From: Phylloscopus collybita
Lineage: Eukaryota > Chordata > Aves > Passeriformes > Phylloscopidae
NCBI GenBank assembly: GCA_027886175.1
Contig: JAJNNQ010000024.1
Location: 6,494,001-6,558,000, forward strand
Length of the DNA stretch: 64,000 bases
Reading direction: 5' to 3'
How positions within the stretch are numbered: position 1 is the first letter of the stretch; the number at the start of each line of letters is the position of its first letter. The notes beneath the pieces are model-generated. The model saw only the letters and a program-made list of their open reading frames with translations, ran no database searches and was not told the origin of the DNA. Positions 1 through 13,200 of the stretch are shown here, one piece after another. A program made the position numbers and the translations under genes.

Positions 1-711
1 ACATCTCAAAAGCATACATCCAAAATAATTCTTACCTGAAAGAAAAAAAAAACAAACTAAAGACTTGGCTCTCTACACAAGGAGTAATTTTCATTAAAGA
101 GCAGATACCAATGTTCATGCTTTTAAAGAATTCCTGAATTTAAATGTTTGGGACAAACTTCTCATGTGCAATATTTTCTTACAAGGTGAAGAGAATATAC
201 AATCAGTAACATCAGCACAAAACTTTTTCCAAGTGCCTCCTTCCCTAAATGTTATGGAAAGATGACCCCCTTCAGTTTACCCTCAAACACACATCCCTAA
301 AAACACATTGTATAATCTATGCACAAAACTTACTTGAAACAATATCATTCCAAAAACCTTCAGAAGTACTTGAACAAAACAAAACAAATCTTGTTTAACT
401 GTAACAAAATACTTTGTTCAATGGAATGAAATGCATTCTGAGGATACTGTCAGTTATAGGTCAGCTGTACAGGATGACTCCATGATGGTGCTCACTGCTG
501 GAAAATTTCTTACCCTCCCTCTACTGAAATGCAGGGTTTTGGGGAAGAGATCCTGAAAATGGTACACTCCTAACAACCTCCACTCCTTGCAACTAACTTT
601 TCAGTTGGTCATTCCTACCAGAGCCAAAGGACCATCAGGATTCAGAGACTGTGCCTCCTTGCTCATCAACTCCCACAGCAGTATTCCACAGGCAGTGGGG
701 ATGTCTCTATC

Positions 712-755
712 AAAAAAAAAAAAAAAAAAAAAACACCAAAAAACAAACCCACCCC
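712..755. repeat. A22 run followed by A/C-rich tract
   Basis: Twenty-two consecutive A, then a CACCAAAAAACAAACCCACCCC-like stretch. It resembles decayed poly(A) simple repeats found elsewhere in this window; no retroposed body was recognised to its left. Confidence 0.8.
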
Positions 756-3700
756 AACTCCATTCTTCTGCTGTTGCTGTACCTTGTTGTACCTTATGGC
801 ACAGAACATTTCCTGGAATGCAGAGGCATGAGAGATCAGCAGGACTGCAAAGGTGCTGACAGCTGGACTGGGGTGAGATGATGTGAAAATCCGTGAAACC
901 ACCGAGTGAGACACGGCGGAAAAACACCGGAAAATTCTGACAGAGGAATATATTATCTGAAAGGGTGTGCTTGTTGAAACAGTGAGTGACAGGATTGCCA
1001 AGGAGAATTAGATGGCTGGGTCACTGACCAAACCAAGGGAAAGTTTCATGGTGATAAGATTACACATGACTAATGCAGGAATGGGAATGGAATTTGCTCA
1101 AGAGGAACAGTGTAAAAGTAGCAGGAAATTATAGAAGACAGCAATGGCACGCACCTGTTCAAGCTGCAGGCTCAGAAAAACACCAACCAACAATTTATTA
1201 CTTGTTTATATACAAGATGAACCCAAATAACTCAGATTAAAAAAAATCTCAGATTAAAATCGATTTGCAGTTAGTGTCTAGTCTCAAGAAACTGTAGATG
1301 ACAGAGAGACGAAGATTAATCTAACTGCTTCAAGAATGTAGAAGTATTAAACAGAAAAGGGGATCCAGCTGTGCCAGTGCCAGAACATTTATTGGCTGTG
1401 GGGCTCCTATGATGATTCCAACTCCTGTTGGAAGCAGAGGTCCTGGTTTAGCTGCAAAAAATCAGGCATATGAGAAAGAGCAAGTACACAAAGAACCTGT
1501 GCTGGCTTTGAGACAGAGGAAATGAGAAAAGCTCTGAGCCGGGGACTGTGCTGGTGCTGAAGGTGGTTTGCTTTGTTAGCCCCTCTATGATTGAAGTGTA
1601 AGTGATAGCAGAAAATAAAAGCTGAAACAGCTCAAGAAAAACGACGAGAAATCAGAATTAAGATGAAATGTGACAGGGGAGATGGCAGAGAAAGGAAAAA
1701 AAAGAGGTGAGGAGAAGATGCAAATAGGAACTGACAGTGAGGAGCTTCTTTGGGATCGTAAATGAGCTTCTTGGAAAGCAGTGTGGCACTCACTGGGCTG
1801 GAGCCACTGAATTACAGGATTACACACCAGAACTCAGCACCACAGAATCCTCTCCCAGTTACCCAAGCAGCTCTAGATTTATTACCCTCTACATCTTCCT
1901 GCCTTTCTTAGCTTGTCCTTGTAAAAGCATTGAAGTCAAAGCTGAATGGAAAATTAACCAAGCTCTCACTCTTCTTGTCTTTCCACTTCTCATTAAATTA
2001 GAGAGAAAATGTAAATGTTATTTTCTCTCTCACTTCACCAGTTGTTGACAAGTCAGCAGCTAACAGTGAGAAGACTTCATTCAGAGCTTTGTGCTCTTGA
2101 TTCTGAAGCCAGCATCCTTCTCAGGTGCTACTGGGAACAATTCAAATTGCAGCCCTTTCTCAGACAACGAGTGCTTCAACCCATGGCCATGAAACACAAA
2201 GGAAAAAGTGAAAATGAAAGGCAAGAGGGGGCTTTCTGACAGCATTTCTTTCCAGAGTTTAGAAGTGTTCTATGCCAAGTTCATAAAAGGGCGACAGTTT
2301 TGAGAACTTGAACATGGAAACTCTGGAAACAGAAATAGAAAACTCATGACGTTGTCCATGAACTTTGCTCCACCTAATTCAAGAAAAATCTTGGTAAATG
2401 CTTCTGTTTCTCAAGGTGGTGAGAACAGGGTTTGGCTTACTCAGCCTTCAGTAGGTTTCTTTATTTCACATTTTTGTAAGTGAGTATGACTAAAAGTATT
2501 AAAACTGCTCAAATACAGAAGGTTCTAGGTCCAGTTATTGAACAGAAGAGGTACAGGAGAGATGCAATTTGTGGAACACAAAGACCATGCTCATCTTTCC
2601 TTCATCTTGTTTCTTTCTGTGCTTCATCAGGTCTTTTGTCACAGAAATAAAAGAAATGAACACCACCTGTGTAGTTCTTCTATTTCAGTACATTTTTGAG
2701 GCAGGAAAAATAATCAGTAGGAGACAGGACATTTCATTCAGCTAGCCACCTTCATTTTCACAGAGGTGGGATCATACATTTAGGCATGTAATTTCAGATC
2801 AAGCATTCTCATATCCATTTATCGTTTTAAGGAGCCTGGGATTTATTCAGTGTCATTACTCTCAGCCTCAGGACTGAGGTTTGCACGATGCCCTGACTCT
2901 CCCTCCTCCTTCCCTCAAAGAATCACACACCACATAATGTTTTAAAAGAGGTAAAAAACTCATCCTTCCCAAAGCAAAATTCAACTCTTACAAAAAAAAG
3001 TGCCAGATGTGATTTATTGGAGTGCAGTCTGAGTCAACCACAGGGCACAGATTTCAGCAGCAGGCTGTATTTTAGCAGATATGGTGCTTGGCTCCGCTGT
3101 TGTCTCTTTCACTGTGCACTGCTTGAAGTAGTGCATATAGCTACAGCAAATTATACTTTTTGTGTCATGGATTTTCAGTTTAAAACAACCCCACTCAGAA
3201 TTCAGCAGGAGCAGGTGAGATCCATCACCTCTCCCTGTCTCACACCCAGGATCTTAGTCCCAGGGGAGATGCCTGACTCCCCACCACCATGAGCCAGCTC
3301 ATTGCTGTTTCTGCAAAACACCTCTGCTGGAAAAACCCTCCCAGGGAAAATTTGCTTTTTGTTAGAACTCTGAGTCTGCCTTGCCCACCATAGGGATGCT
3401 ACTCTTACATCTATGAGGATGCTTAAAAAATATCACCTGGAAGAGACTAAATGCTCCTGGATCCTATTGCCCAGCAAGGAATTTCCCAAGGTGGTGGAGC
3501 TGGGAATATCTGGGTGCCACTCTGTGCAGGGCAAGCCCCCTAAGAAGGGTTCCTGACCTTGGCTAAAAACTGTGTGGTCTATTTTTCCCTCTTTCTCTCT
3601 CTTTTGTCAAGTGTCTCTTTCTGTTTTTCTCCAGAGCTCTGGAAGGTCTGCCCCTGTGATGAATCACATGGAATGACTGCTTCTGCTACCATGAAAGCCA

Positions 3701-6139
3701 ACAGCAAAACTCTCAGTGGTTAATCAGAATTGGCATTTAGTTTAACTTCACTTCTTAGCAGAGAGCAACACTCTCCCAGTTCTCCAGGGATAGGGAGAGC
3801 AGGGAACACAAAACTCCATGTTACATCATCTACGTACTGCACAATTTAGCAACAAGCAAGATTTAACTCCCATTTTCCTTCATTTTACATTCCATCATTC
3901 CCTTCAAATGTATTTAATCTTTTGCCACTTTGGGGGTTGGGCTTATTTTTTATTACTTTTTTTCCCCCCTTTTTTTTTTTTTCAGAATGCCAAACCACTT
4001 TTGAACAATTATAAAGGCTCTTGAAGAGTGAGGCCCTTTATCTTTGTGCAGAATGAATACAGCACAGGTTCCTTTCCTGTGCAGCTGGAGGCACCCACTT
4101 AGAAGTGAAAGAGTGGCTCATTCTCCTCAGCCAGCCAGTTCTCAGCCAAGAATCTAACAAAGGGAAACCACTTGTGTGTTTGTCTGAAGTGTTACTTCCC
4201 ATGTTGTATCATATATTCATGTATAAGACCAAGAGAGGACAAACCCCACCCCAGGGAAGTAAAAAAATAATGTTTTCATAGTTCTTCTCCCTCTCCCCAG
4301 GACCTGCACACTGATTATTACAGAAAAATATATCAAGAGCCTAAATACTACATCAGGGAGTCAAGTTGAGGGAGGAAAAAAAAAATAGAAAATCTTTCCT
4401 CTGCCCACACACCCTTTTCTGCTTCAGGGGCAGGAACTCCTGCTGGCTGGGAAAAGAAGGGGTGTGGGAAGGAGATAGAAGCTGTGGGATGCACCAAGCA
4501 CCTCTTTCCTCCCACTTTAGCTACTGAAGTGATGCTACACTCCAGAGATGCCAGGCAGCTGCAGAGAGCCCTGCAGGTCCCTGCTGCCCTCCCCCTTCCC
4601 CTCTGAGCCCTCCCACAGCTCCCCGTGGGGGCTGGTGCCTGCAGATCCACTCCTCAGCTCATCATCCTCGCGGGGACAGGGGGAGCAAATCTGCAATGGG
4701 CAAGAGGAAAATCCCAAGGGAAAGAAAAGGTGAAAAAGGAATTGATGACAGGGGAAGGACAGTGAGTGGAAAGAACACCAAGACTTGTGAGATAAAGAGC
4801 AAAGGACAAACTGAGTGAGAATAAGGGGGAAAACATGGGTGGGAATAAGGCTTTTGAAGAAAAAAGGGTGAGACTTGGGAGAAGAAAATGAAGAATGGCA
4901 ACAGATCATGAAAATGTTTCAGAGTGTCAAAGACCGCTCCTTATTCCACCCATTTTTTCTGGTTTTAACAAAACTATGACTGGAGGAAACGAGACAACAT
5001 TTGGGAGGCTGAGTGGGAGGAAATTAAATGCCACAAAACAAAAAAAAAAAAGTAGGAAGGAATAAAATATGCCTTTTTTAAAAGCACATAGTAAAAAATA
5101 AACTGGTGGAGTGCACCTGTGGTCCTCTTTTTCCTTCCCTTTTTTACTAACTACAAGCATCTAGGCTAAAAATGACTCCACTGATACCAAGTGGTTTGTG
5201 TGACAGTAGATGTTATCTGCACTCTAAGGTCCAAGAACACAAACACCAGCTCCCCAGCTGCAATCATGCAGTGGATAGGAATTTACATATTTGAAAATGT
5301 TGAAAGTACTATGATGGATATCTTTATACTCCTTTTCCTGGAGGCTGAGCAGCAGTGTATAGATGCAGAAGGGAATTTTCTCTTTAACTGAGGAAAAAAA
5401 AACCCCAGAACCCAACAAACAAAATCAGCAGGAGAAAGATAATCCACTGTGCATTTTCAGCTCTGCTTGTGTTTGGAAAAAGCAGAGTAAATAATTTCTG
5501 TTCTTGAGAACAGCTTTAGTCAGACTCAATTCTGTCTCAGGTTGTACAGTCACACAAGGGAAATCAACCTCAAGCTACCTGGCTTATCAGCATGTTTTAG
5601 GAGAGAAAGGAGTACTTGCTGACTGTCGCCTTTGCATCCCTCCTCCAACTCACTGATGAAAGCAGCTGAGCCAACAAGAGCTGGGAAAAAAAGTTTGCAA
5701 TTTACTTCACTAGGGCAACAGCAAATCCTTGCCCCCTCCAAACGAGCAGGATGAGCAATGATTCAGAGAACTGTCTAGATCACAGTGACTTCTGGACCTT
5801 CTTAGTCATACAGCATTCCAGGCTACCCCTAAAACGCTGCTACTCTTTGCTCAACATCAAGATCAGCTCCATCGCTGCTCTCTCGAGCTGAGATGCACAA
5901 ATGTGCTCTTTAATTTCTTGACCCAGGCTGTTATTTAGTATAAGCATTTAGTACAAATGTAAACACTATATCCCTCAACAAGCTGTGAATCTGAGGTCAT
6001 TCCTGGGATGCCAAAAGCAGTTTAAGAGATTATTGAACATGTATCTTTGCCTTATTTTGAAAACAGCAATTTCCCTATGCTTATTTCCACAGTAAGGGGA
6101 AACAAATGTCAAATGCAGTAGCAAGTTTTAGCTCTGCTT

Positions 6140-6157
6140 AAAAAAAAAAAAAAAAAA
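6140..6157. repeat. A18 run
   Basis: Homopolymer of 18 A followed by CAAACC. No associated element recognised. Confidence 0.85.
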
Positions 6158-7403
6158 CAAACCAGTTTTTTCCTCATTTGTTCAATCTGTGATTAAGATT
6201 TCTCCCTCAATTTCATGTTATTTTGTCTTGAGGAAGTTTTTCATCTGTTGTATTGCATAACTTAAGCTGTCATAAGTCACCTGTAGAGGTAGATTTCCCT
6301 GAACAACAAAACAAGAGAAATTAACAATCAGCTTCAATTAGAAATACTAACTAAACTTAAAGCAGTGAATCTTCACAGCCAGTTTAATGTATGCCCTGAT
6401 GACTTTTTGACAAGATTTTTGGGATGCAGTACAACAACTTGCTAATGCTGAGTGATATTTTTAAATATGAAAATGTATATTGAGATGACAGATAAAAGTG
6501 TTACATGATGTTTGTCCTTGGATTAAAGGTTCCTTATTTGTTTGCAGTGACATGAGAAATGATAATGGCTCTGGAAAAACTGATATTGTTTGTCATGTCA
6601 GAGGTCCTTTGAGATCTTCCTCTTTTCTGTTACTTTTAATACAAAGGGAGGCCTAAAATTGCATTAAGTCAAATCTTACAGGCTTAGCTTAAACCTTAAC
6701 ATCAAAATAGTTGACATAATTCCTGATAAGTCTTCAGATGTGGGCAGGGTGATTCATAATAAGCAACAGGTTTGGAGCTTGTATTCAGCTTACAAATGGC
6801 TCCAAGGTACAGTCCCATACAGAGCACATTAACATTTAACCTTCAGGTAATAAAAAAAAATTGAAAAAAAATTTTAAAAAAGGCATGAAGTCTTATTATT
6901 CAAAATCAGCTCCAAGAGCAAACACGGCAGTTGTCATCTCTCCAAGCAAAAAGAGAAAAATTGGAACATTCAGCATGCAGAATCTCCCCTTCCAGACCAG
7001 TAGAAATATATGCTTGAATTTCCATTCATCTCCCCATGCTGGGAAGGAAGGCTCCAGTTGCATTAACACTGACAGAAGAGCCTGGCAGTGCCTGAAAGGC
7101 CTACAAGCTGCAAAATATTGCTCAGGCATTTTCTCTTGCCTGGAGGAATGAGACCACTTTGCCATTTGCCATTCAGCCCTCAGAGCAACAAGCCAAACCC
7201 AATCATGCAGCCAGGCTAACGGCAGCAAGGGTTTGTCCCTCAACCTCCAGAAACAGGGGTGAGGGTAGAGGCATAAAAACATTTTTGTGGGGTTGGTTTG
7301 TTGTTTTTTTTTTTTTGTGCAGCCATGGCATATAATCTTTAAAGACAATCAATAAGTCACAGTTGGCTGCAGTCAATGTGAGACCTCCATCACTGGCACT
7401 TTG

Positions 7404-7442
7404 CTTGGAGGTCCCTTCCAACCCAAGCCCTTCTATGATTCC
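7404..7442 (+). mobile_element. CR1 LINE, 3'-terminal fragment
   Basis: GGAGGTCCCTTCCAACCCAA followed by TTCTATGATTCC is the diagnostic 3' end of avian CR1 retrotransposons. Only about 40 bp resemble CR1, consistent with the severe 5' truncation typical of this family. Sequence to the left does not match CR1 as far as I can see. Confidence 0.8.
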
Positions 7443-7970
7443 ACAAAGTCAGAGAGAAAAGAGATGTGCTGAAAGACCAAACACATTTCTAACAGTCTAC
7501 AAAGAAAAAAAAAAAGAGATAAACTGACTACAAAGAAAACAGAAGAAGTTTTCTCAAGCAACAAAATGAAATTGTATCTTTTTTAACAGCATAAATATCA
7601 ATAATCAGAACATCCTGAGAGTAAAACAAAACAAAAAAAAAGTAAAAAGGGCAAACCTATGGAACAACAGCAGCAAGATTATTTGCATTGTTTTCGTGAA
7701 ACTTCTAATGAAATCAGGCACAGAATTCCACAAGCAAAATCCCACCTGCTTTGACCATATTGGAGATAGTCAGAACTTGGTTAAATGCAAGCATGCACTC
7801 ATTAATCTGAAACATCTCTGGACAATTAAAAAAAATGTAGAATAAAAATCAATCTAGAAATTAATTATAGTTAAAGCAATATATATTTCAAGGGATAAAA
7901 AAATTTGTACATGGTACGGATTGCAGTTGGATGAAAAGCCTAGAAAGAGGAGTTACCTAACCCATAATTC

Positions 7971-8047
7971 CACCAAAAAAAACCCAACAAAAAACAAAAA
8001 ACAAAACAAACAAAAAAAAACAAACCAAAAAACCAAAACCCAAAAAC
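7971..8047. repeat. A/C-rich low-complexity tract
   Basis: About 75 bp composed of A-runs broken by single or double C (AAACAAAACAAACAAAA type). Gives rise to the Lys/Asn/Gln/Thr-rich spurious ORF over it. Confidence 0.85.
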
Positions 8048-8342
8048 TTGTCAAAATATATTTTTCCATACTATATATTACCTTATGCACTATAATGAAA
8101 AATACCCGAGCCCAACTTCAAATAAAAATTTCTATAGCAATGTGGAAAAAAGTTAATCTGTAGTTTGAAATTAATTCTTGATTACATAGACATTCTGGAG
8201 GTTCACTACTCTTGCAATTACAATTCAGGTTGGTAACTTCAGTTTGTGGAAAAAAATCTGCAATTAAGTGTATTGTTACAATTCCAAGAGGAATCCATTT
8301 TTAGGTTTAAAACAGATGAAATGAAGCCCTAGAACTTGGAGG

Positions 8343-8440
8343 AAAAAAAAAAAAAAAAAAAAAGGAAAAAATGTGAACCAGAAAATCCAGAAAAAAACCC
8401 CAAAAAACAAAAAACCAAAACAACAACCAACACTAAACAA
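8343..8440. repeat. A21 run with A/C-rich continuation
   Basis: Twenty-one consecutive A followed by roughly 75 bp of A-rich sequence with CCCC and CAACAACC interruptions, similar in texture to the tract at 7971-8047. Confidence 0.8.
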
Positions 8441-9048
8441 AGAATCTTCAGAGAAAACAAAAAATACCAAAACTTACACTTTTTTTTTTTTTGTTATTGC
8501 CTAAGTTGAGTATGAATTACCTTCATTACATTCATTTTAGGTATTTAAGAGATCTTTCTAAAATAGAATGAACTAATAAGGGAAAAATTGCCAAGAGACT
8601 GATGTCAGTCTCTTTATCAGCCTAACCTGAGATGTTAGTTTCATTTTCTCTCCCTTCCTTGTTGAGAGTTGTAGTGATCAGCCCTGGTTTGTGCCAAAGA
8701 CGTCAATGACCCCTTAAAATATTCTTTGGTAACTGAGAACAGCAAGAACACATCAAGAGAGCAACCCAGTCATCTCCCCTGCTGGGGATGCAGATGAATG
8801 CTGATACAAAACTGCTTTGGTCCCAACCTCACCTGAGCAGCACAGAACAACAACATGCTCCACTGCATTGATCTCAAACAAAAACAAAAAGCAAAACCAA
8901 CAACAAGAGAAGGGAAGCAGGAGGGAAGGTACAGAAGGAATAGTGGGGAAAGAAGATTAAAGAATTAATCATTCAGACCCATAGAGTTCAGGAAGGGACT
9001 TGAGGAGAAAAAGTTTGTTGAAATTGGGGCTTGATTGCTTTGGGGTTT

Positions 9049-9693
9049 TGTCCTAGGGTGACTTTACGATGTTTGTATCCCCAATTGTCTGTTCTGTTTG
9101 TGTTGTATATTGAGTTCTGTACCTTCAAAATGGTTCTGGGAGCAAAGGGGGAGAAAGAAGCAGCAGCAGTTTGTTTTGAGAAAACTGCCTGATCCCACAC
9201 GGCCTGGCTCCGGCGTTCATCTGAGGCACGGACAGCGGTGGGACAGAGATCTCCTGTGCTTTGAGTTAGTTTTAGCCAGCTGAGGCAGAGAAGTTCCCTG
9301 GACTGGTTTTCTTCTTTTTTCCTTTTTCTTGGGGCTGTTTAAATCTGCTCTGGAGTGACAAACCCAGAGGAGCAGTGAGGGCTGGCACCTGCGGCCGCCG
9401 GGCCTGGAGCTGTGGAGGGAGTGGGGCTGGTGAGAGCCTGAGGGAGCTGAGCTGCACCCACGGCAAGGACTGTCTCTGTTTGCCATCTCTCTGCGGAGCA
9501 GTGAGAGGCTTTATTGTTTCATATTATTCATTCTTTGTGCTTATGGGCATCTTGTTTGTTAAATAAGTAGTTTTTTCCACTTTTCTCCAAGGAAGTTTTT
9601 TCCCGGACCGGCTCAGGGGAGGGGCTGTTTGGGTTTGCTTTCCAGAGGAACCCCTTCAGAGGCTTCCTCTCAAATTTGCCCTAAACCAGGACA
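9049..9693. mobile_element. Solo LTR of an endogenous retrovirus (645 bp)
   Basis: The element begins TGTCCT and ends AGGACA, perfect 6-bp inverted termini with TG...CA ends, and is flanked on both sides by the 5-bp direct repeat GGTTT (9044-9048 and 9694-9698), a target-site duplication. Its composition differs from the flanks (GC-rich centre with CpGs around 9390-9430 and 9601-9612). No retroviral internal region or second LTR is present, so it is a recombined solitary LTR. A 5-bp duplication fits ERVL- or some ERV1-type integrases. Orientation is unresolved: a TTAAATAAG is present on plus near 9560 and an AATAAA on minus at 9510-9515. Confidence 0.85.
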
Positions 9694-9808
9694 GGTTTTA
9701 AGTTGTGTGTTCTTCATACAAGAAATAACAAGTTTCCCTGCCTAAGCAATAAAATGGACTCAAGTAAAGGGGCAGTTTCTTTGCTCAGGTATTACCAGAC
9801 TGAGCAAC

Positions 9809-9980
9809 TGTGGTGGTGTTGTTGTTGTGTTTTTGTTTTTGTTTTTTTGGGGGGTTTTTTTGTTTGTTTTTTTTCTGTGTTGTTTTTTGTTTGTTTTTGG
9901 TTTTGGTTTTTTTGGGGGTGTTTTTTTTGTTGTTGTTGTTGTTGGGGTTTTTTGTTTGTTTGTTTGTTTTGTTTTGTTTT
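9809..9980. repeat. G/T-rich low-complexity tract
   Basis: About 170 bp of T-runs broken by G (TTGTTGTTGTTG, GTTTGTTTGTTTG, TTTTTGGGGG), the complement of the A/C-rich tracts seen elsewhere. It produces opposing spurious ORFs rich in Phe/Cys/Gly (plus) and Asn/Lys/Thr (minus). Confidence 0.9.
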
Positions 9981-10109
9981 CCTGAAAAGTTCTTCACAGG
10001 TTTGCTTTCAGAGCCAGCTTTCAAGGACCCCTCTGCCATCCTTTGATCTTTGCTGACTTCTGAGGTGACAGTGTTAAATATTCTCACCCATGAGTTGGAT
10101 GGCAGGGGG

Positions 10110-10240
10110 ACTGGCCAACAGGAAAACTCAGTAAGTTTAACAAGGACAGAAGGAAACTTCTGCACCTGGAAGAAAATAACTCCAGTCAGCAGCAAAGCCT
10201 GGGGACTGACAAGCTGAAAAGTGGCTGAGCAGTAGAGGCA
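10110..10240 (+). mobile_element. Diverged CR1 LINE fragment (reverse-transcriptase 3' region)
   Basis: Segments such as AAGTTTAACAAGGACA, CTGCACCTGG, AATAAC and GCCTGGGGACTGACAAGCTG follow, in order, the CR1 pattern just 3' of the polymerase core (AACAAGGCCAA...CTGCACCTGGG...CAGGCTGGGGG). The copy is heavily diverged and truncated at both ends; boundaries are approximate. No coding capacity remains. Confidence 0.6.
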
Positions 10241-13200
10241 ACTTACATTATTTACATCATAGCAAGTGCCTCTTCCACCTACTATCAGTGAAAAAGCAGG
10301 GCTACTTCACATAGTGGCCTCAACTTTTCATTCAATTTCCCAGGCTAAAAATAAGTTGCAGCAATCTCATAAGGTGTCAGAAAGAAAATGAATATCAGAA
10401 AGAAAATCTGTCACAATACAGAATAGAAGCGACTGAAGCAATACATATCCTTGATTTTCTTCCTCTGTTGAATTCCAAGGCTGGTCATCTCAGCTAGTCA
10501 GCAAGGGGGACAAAAAGCAACAACCCAAGAACAACAACAACAAAAAAATTCCAATGATTCATGATGACCAGAGAGACGGTGAACAAGATGCGAATGAAAC
10601 ATTCATCAGATGCCAAGCAGCAGACACGCCACACACTTATTTCAAAACAGGAACTTTTCCCACTTTATTCTCTTGAAACCGTTACTTTAATAACTTATTA
10701 TTTTTTATTAGACATCCCTCTATACCTGCCTTTTACTTTTCATCTCAGAATGTTTAACCAACGTTGATATTTAGAGATAAGACAGGGCTGACTACTTTGT
10801 GGTTCATAAGTTCTACTAGGTTTCAGTAGAAATGTTATACAAATTTATGAATATATCACACTGAATTTTGCATGCTAGACAGATTGAGCTCATGTTCTGC
10901 AAGTTTTCCAAAAAGGAGAACTAGCATCAAAGTAAAAAGTGCCCAGCTTCCTGCTCGCTTTGTAGTAGGTTTGCATTTTCAAACACACTGCATAATCATA
11001 CGTGAAAAAATGGATGGAGTCAGCCAGAAGTACTTTTGCAAAACAGCAGTTTATACACAGAATTTCCACTATAAGGGGAGAGAGGGGAAAAAAAGGAAAC
11101 AGTAAGGGGTGGGGGTGTGGGGATGGAAGGAAAGGGTCTCCTTATTTTTGAAAAGTAAAGAAAAAAGTACAGCTGAAGACTTCCTAGAGAAGTCTCATCT
11201 CTATGAGATTTTTAGGGTAACTATGCTTGTTTTTATGAAACACATCCTATCAAAAGGAAACAGATGTGGAAGAGCTGGGAAACCACAGACAAAACAAATG
11301 GCTAAAATGCAGAGCATAGGTTCTAAGTTCTTGCAATTAAAACTGATTTCAAGCGTTCCCCACTGTAAGTACCTGTGCTTTCCAATTGTTTACAAGCCTA
11401 GTAATTTGAAACTTGGACACTTTCTACACCTGAATGAGTTCATCTGCCCAGATGAACCAGCACAACTCCAATAAAGTAGTAGAGCCAAATGAGTTTAGAG
11501 CCACTGGGGACTTTGCCTCGTGCTGTGACAATCAGGAAAAGACATGGGTTTTTTTCCCCAGTCATCTTTGGAGGCTTAACCATGCCACCTTTATGAATAC
11601 TTTGGAAAAGTTGGTTGGTGACAGTTTTTGTTCAGGTGGAGGCAGCACCAGGACCTGGCGTTGGCTAGTGGGGGTGACAGAGGGATCTCTCCCACCTTCC
11701 CTGAGAGCAGCCAGCAGGGCAGGGAGCAGTGCTTGCCCACAGGCTTTGCAGGTGCCAGTGGAAGAGAGCAGAGAGGTGAGAGCTGACAGCTTCTGTCAGG
11801 CATGACTGGCCATTCCCCTCCTTCCCTCCCTCTCCCTTCTGTGGGCAGTGGCTGTCTGGCATTTTATGCCCCATGTGCAGCTCCAGGAGGCAGAGGTAGG
11901 AAAAGAGGGAAAGAGCAGGCTGATTTTGTGCAGCACAGTCACTCTAATCAGCCAAGCCTGAAGCACCAGAGCCTGGCATTCCCATTTCCAGTTCCCCTCC
12001 CATGCAGTTAACTGGGAGCAATCAGCCCCCAGGGCAACTTGCTGCAGATTCAGCTCTCAGGGCTCAAGAGGCAGACATCTGACCATAAGCTGGTCTTGTC
12101 TGGAGCATCAGCCACAGAATTCAGGAATTTCCCCTGAGTAAACCCAGCAGGTTTCTTCCTTTTATCATAGGGCTTTGCAGCTTCTCAGTCACGCTCTCAT
12201 CTTTAACTTGGGTAGAGAAAGACAATGTGATTTTCCTTGTTTGGCGAAATATAGACCATCTGAAGCTTTCAAATGCAGTCACGCACATTAATCACACTAA
12301 AGCAGACGCAAGTCTTAGAAACCTTTTGTGTGACTCCTCAAACCAGAAGTCATATGCAGGTGAAGACAGGCTTTTCTAGCACAAAGACATCCATCCAATT
12401 GAGGGGCAGCACTCCTGGCTCTCCTCAGAAGTCCCATCCCTTTCAGCTTACTTATATTCCACTTCACATGCATCGGGCCAAGCCACACTATTTTGAGCTT
12501 CAATCACCCACGTCAATTCTTATTCCCCACAGCTGAGCAGCTCCTTTCTACAGAGGAGAGGGCTGCAGGCCCAGACACACACTGAATGTTTAAGAACCAG
12601 AACCAAGGTAGGCAAGCCCCCAAAAGCAGCTGAGGAAGCACAGCAGTCCCCTGGCAGCGTGCTCAGAGCAGGAGCTCATAGAAAAGCGGCCAGAAATGCT
12701 CCCCAAGCACCGCGGCTACGAGTGAGCGCTCAAGGCAGCAGAGAACTGATGGCAGGGGGCAGGTGGTGCCATGGAAGCTGCACCTGTGCAACCCCCCTGG
12801 GATCACTGGAGGTCAAGTTTCACCAGGCAACCACTTCTTTGGTCTCTGCACCTCCCCGTCCTCAGAGACCCCGCTTCCCAGACCCAAGTCGTGTTTACTG
12901 TAGGATGTCTTGGCTGCTCTTGCCTCAGGCCTGTTTATCTCTGTTCCTTTCTCGCCTAGGCACTCAGACCAATTCCTTTTCTCAGTAATGGGACTTCTGA
13001 GAGCTTGCTTTCAAGCAGCTAATAAAATTCAAAACAAGGCTTCCTGATTTGTTTCTTTGGTACAAGTATTCCCTGTTCAGCTCCTGCCAAAGCTCCCCTC
13101 CCAAGGCAGGCAAAAGTTTCTTCCAAACCATCTTCCTCCCACATATTAATTAAACATTACTCCCAGGTCTTGCAGCAGGGCTTGCTTTTCGCTGACCACA

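Larger units (their letters stand above)
1..7403. other. Intergenic, no gene seen
   Basis: AT-rich unique sequence with A-runs at 712-733 and 6140-6157. The open frames here are short, overlap on both strands and carry no recognisable domain. No transposable element end was recognised. Confidence 0.6.
7443..9048. other. Intergenic, low-complexity rich
   Basis: Unique AT-rich sequence with A/C-rich tracts at 7971-8047 and 8343-8440. No gene recognised. Confidence 0.6.

Noticed and set aside
6896..7348. 150-codon minus-strand ORF
   Set aside because: Starts next to a T-run-derived Lys stretch and shows no recognisable domain; chance frame.
9785..10195. 136-codon minus ORF and opposing Phe/Cys-rich plus ORFs
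   Set aside because: Products of the G/T-rich low-complexity tract.
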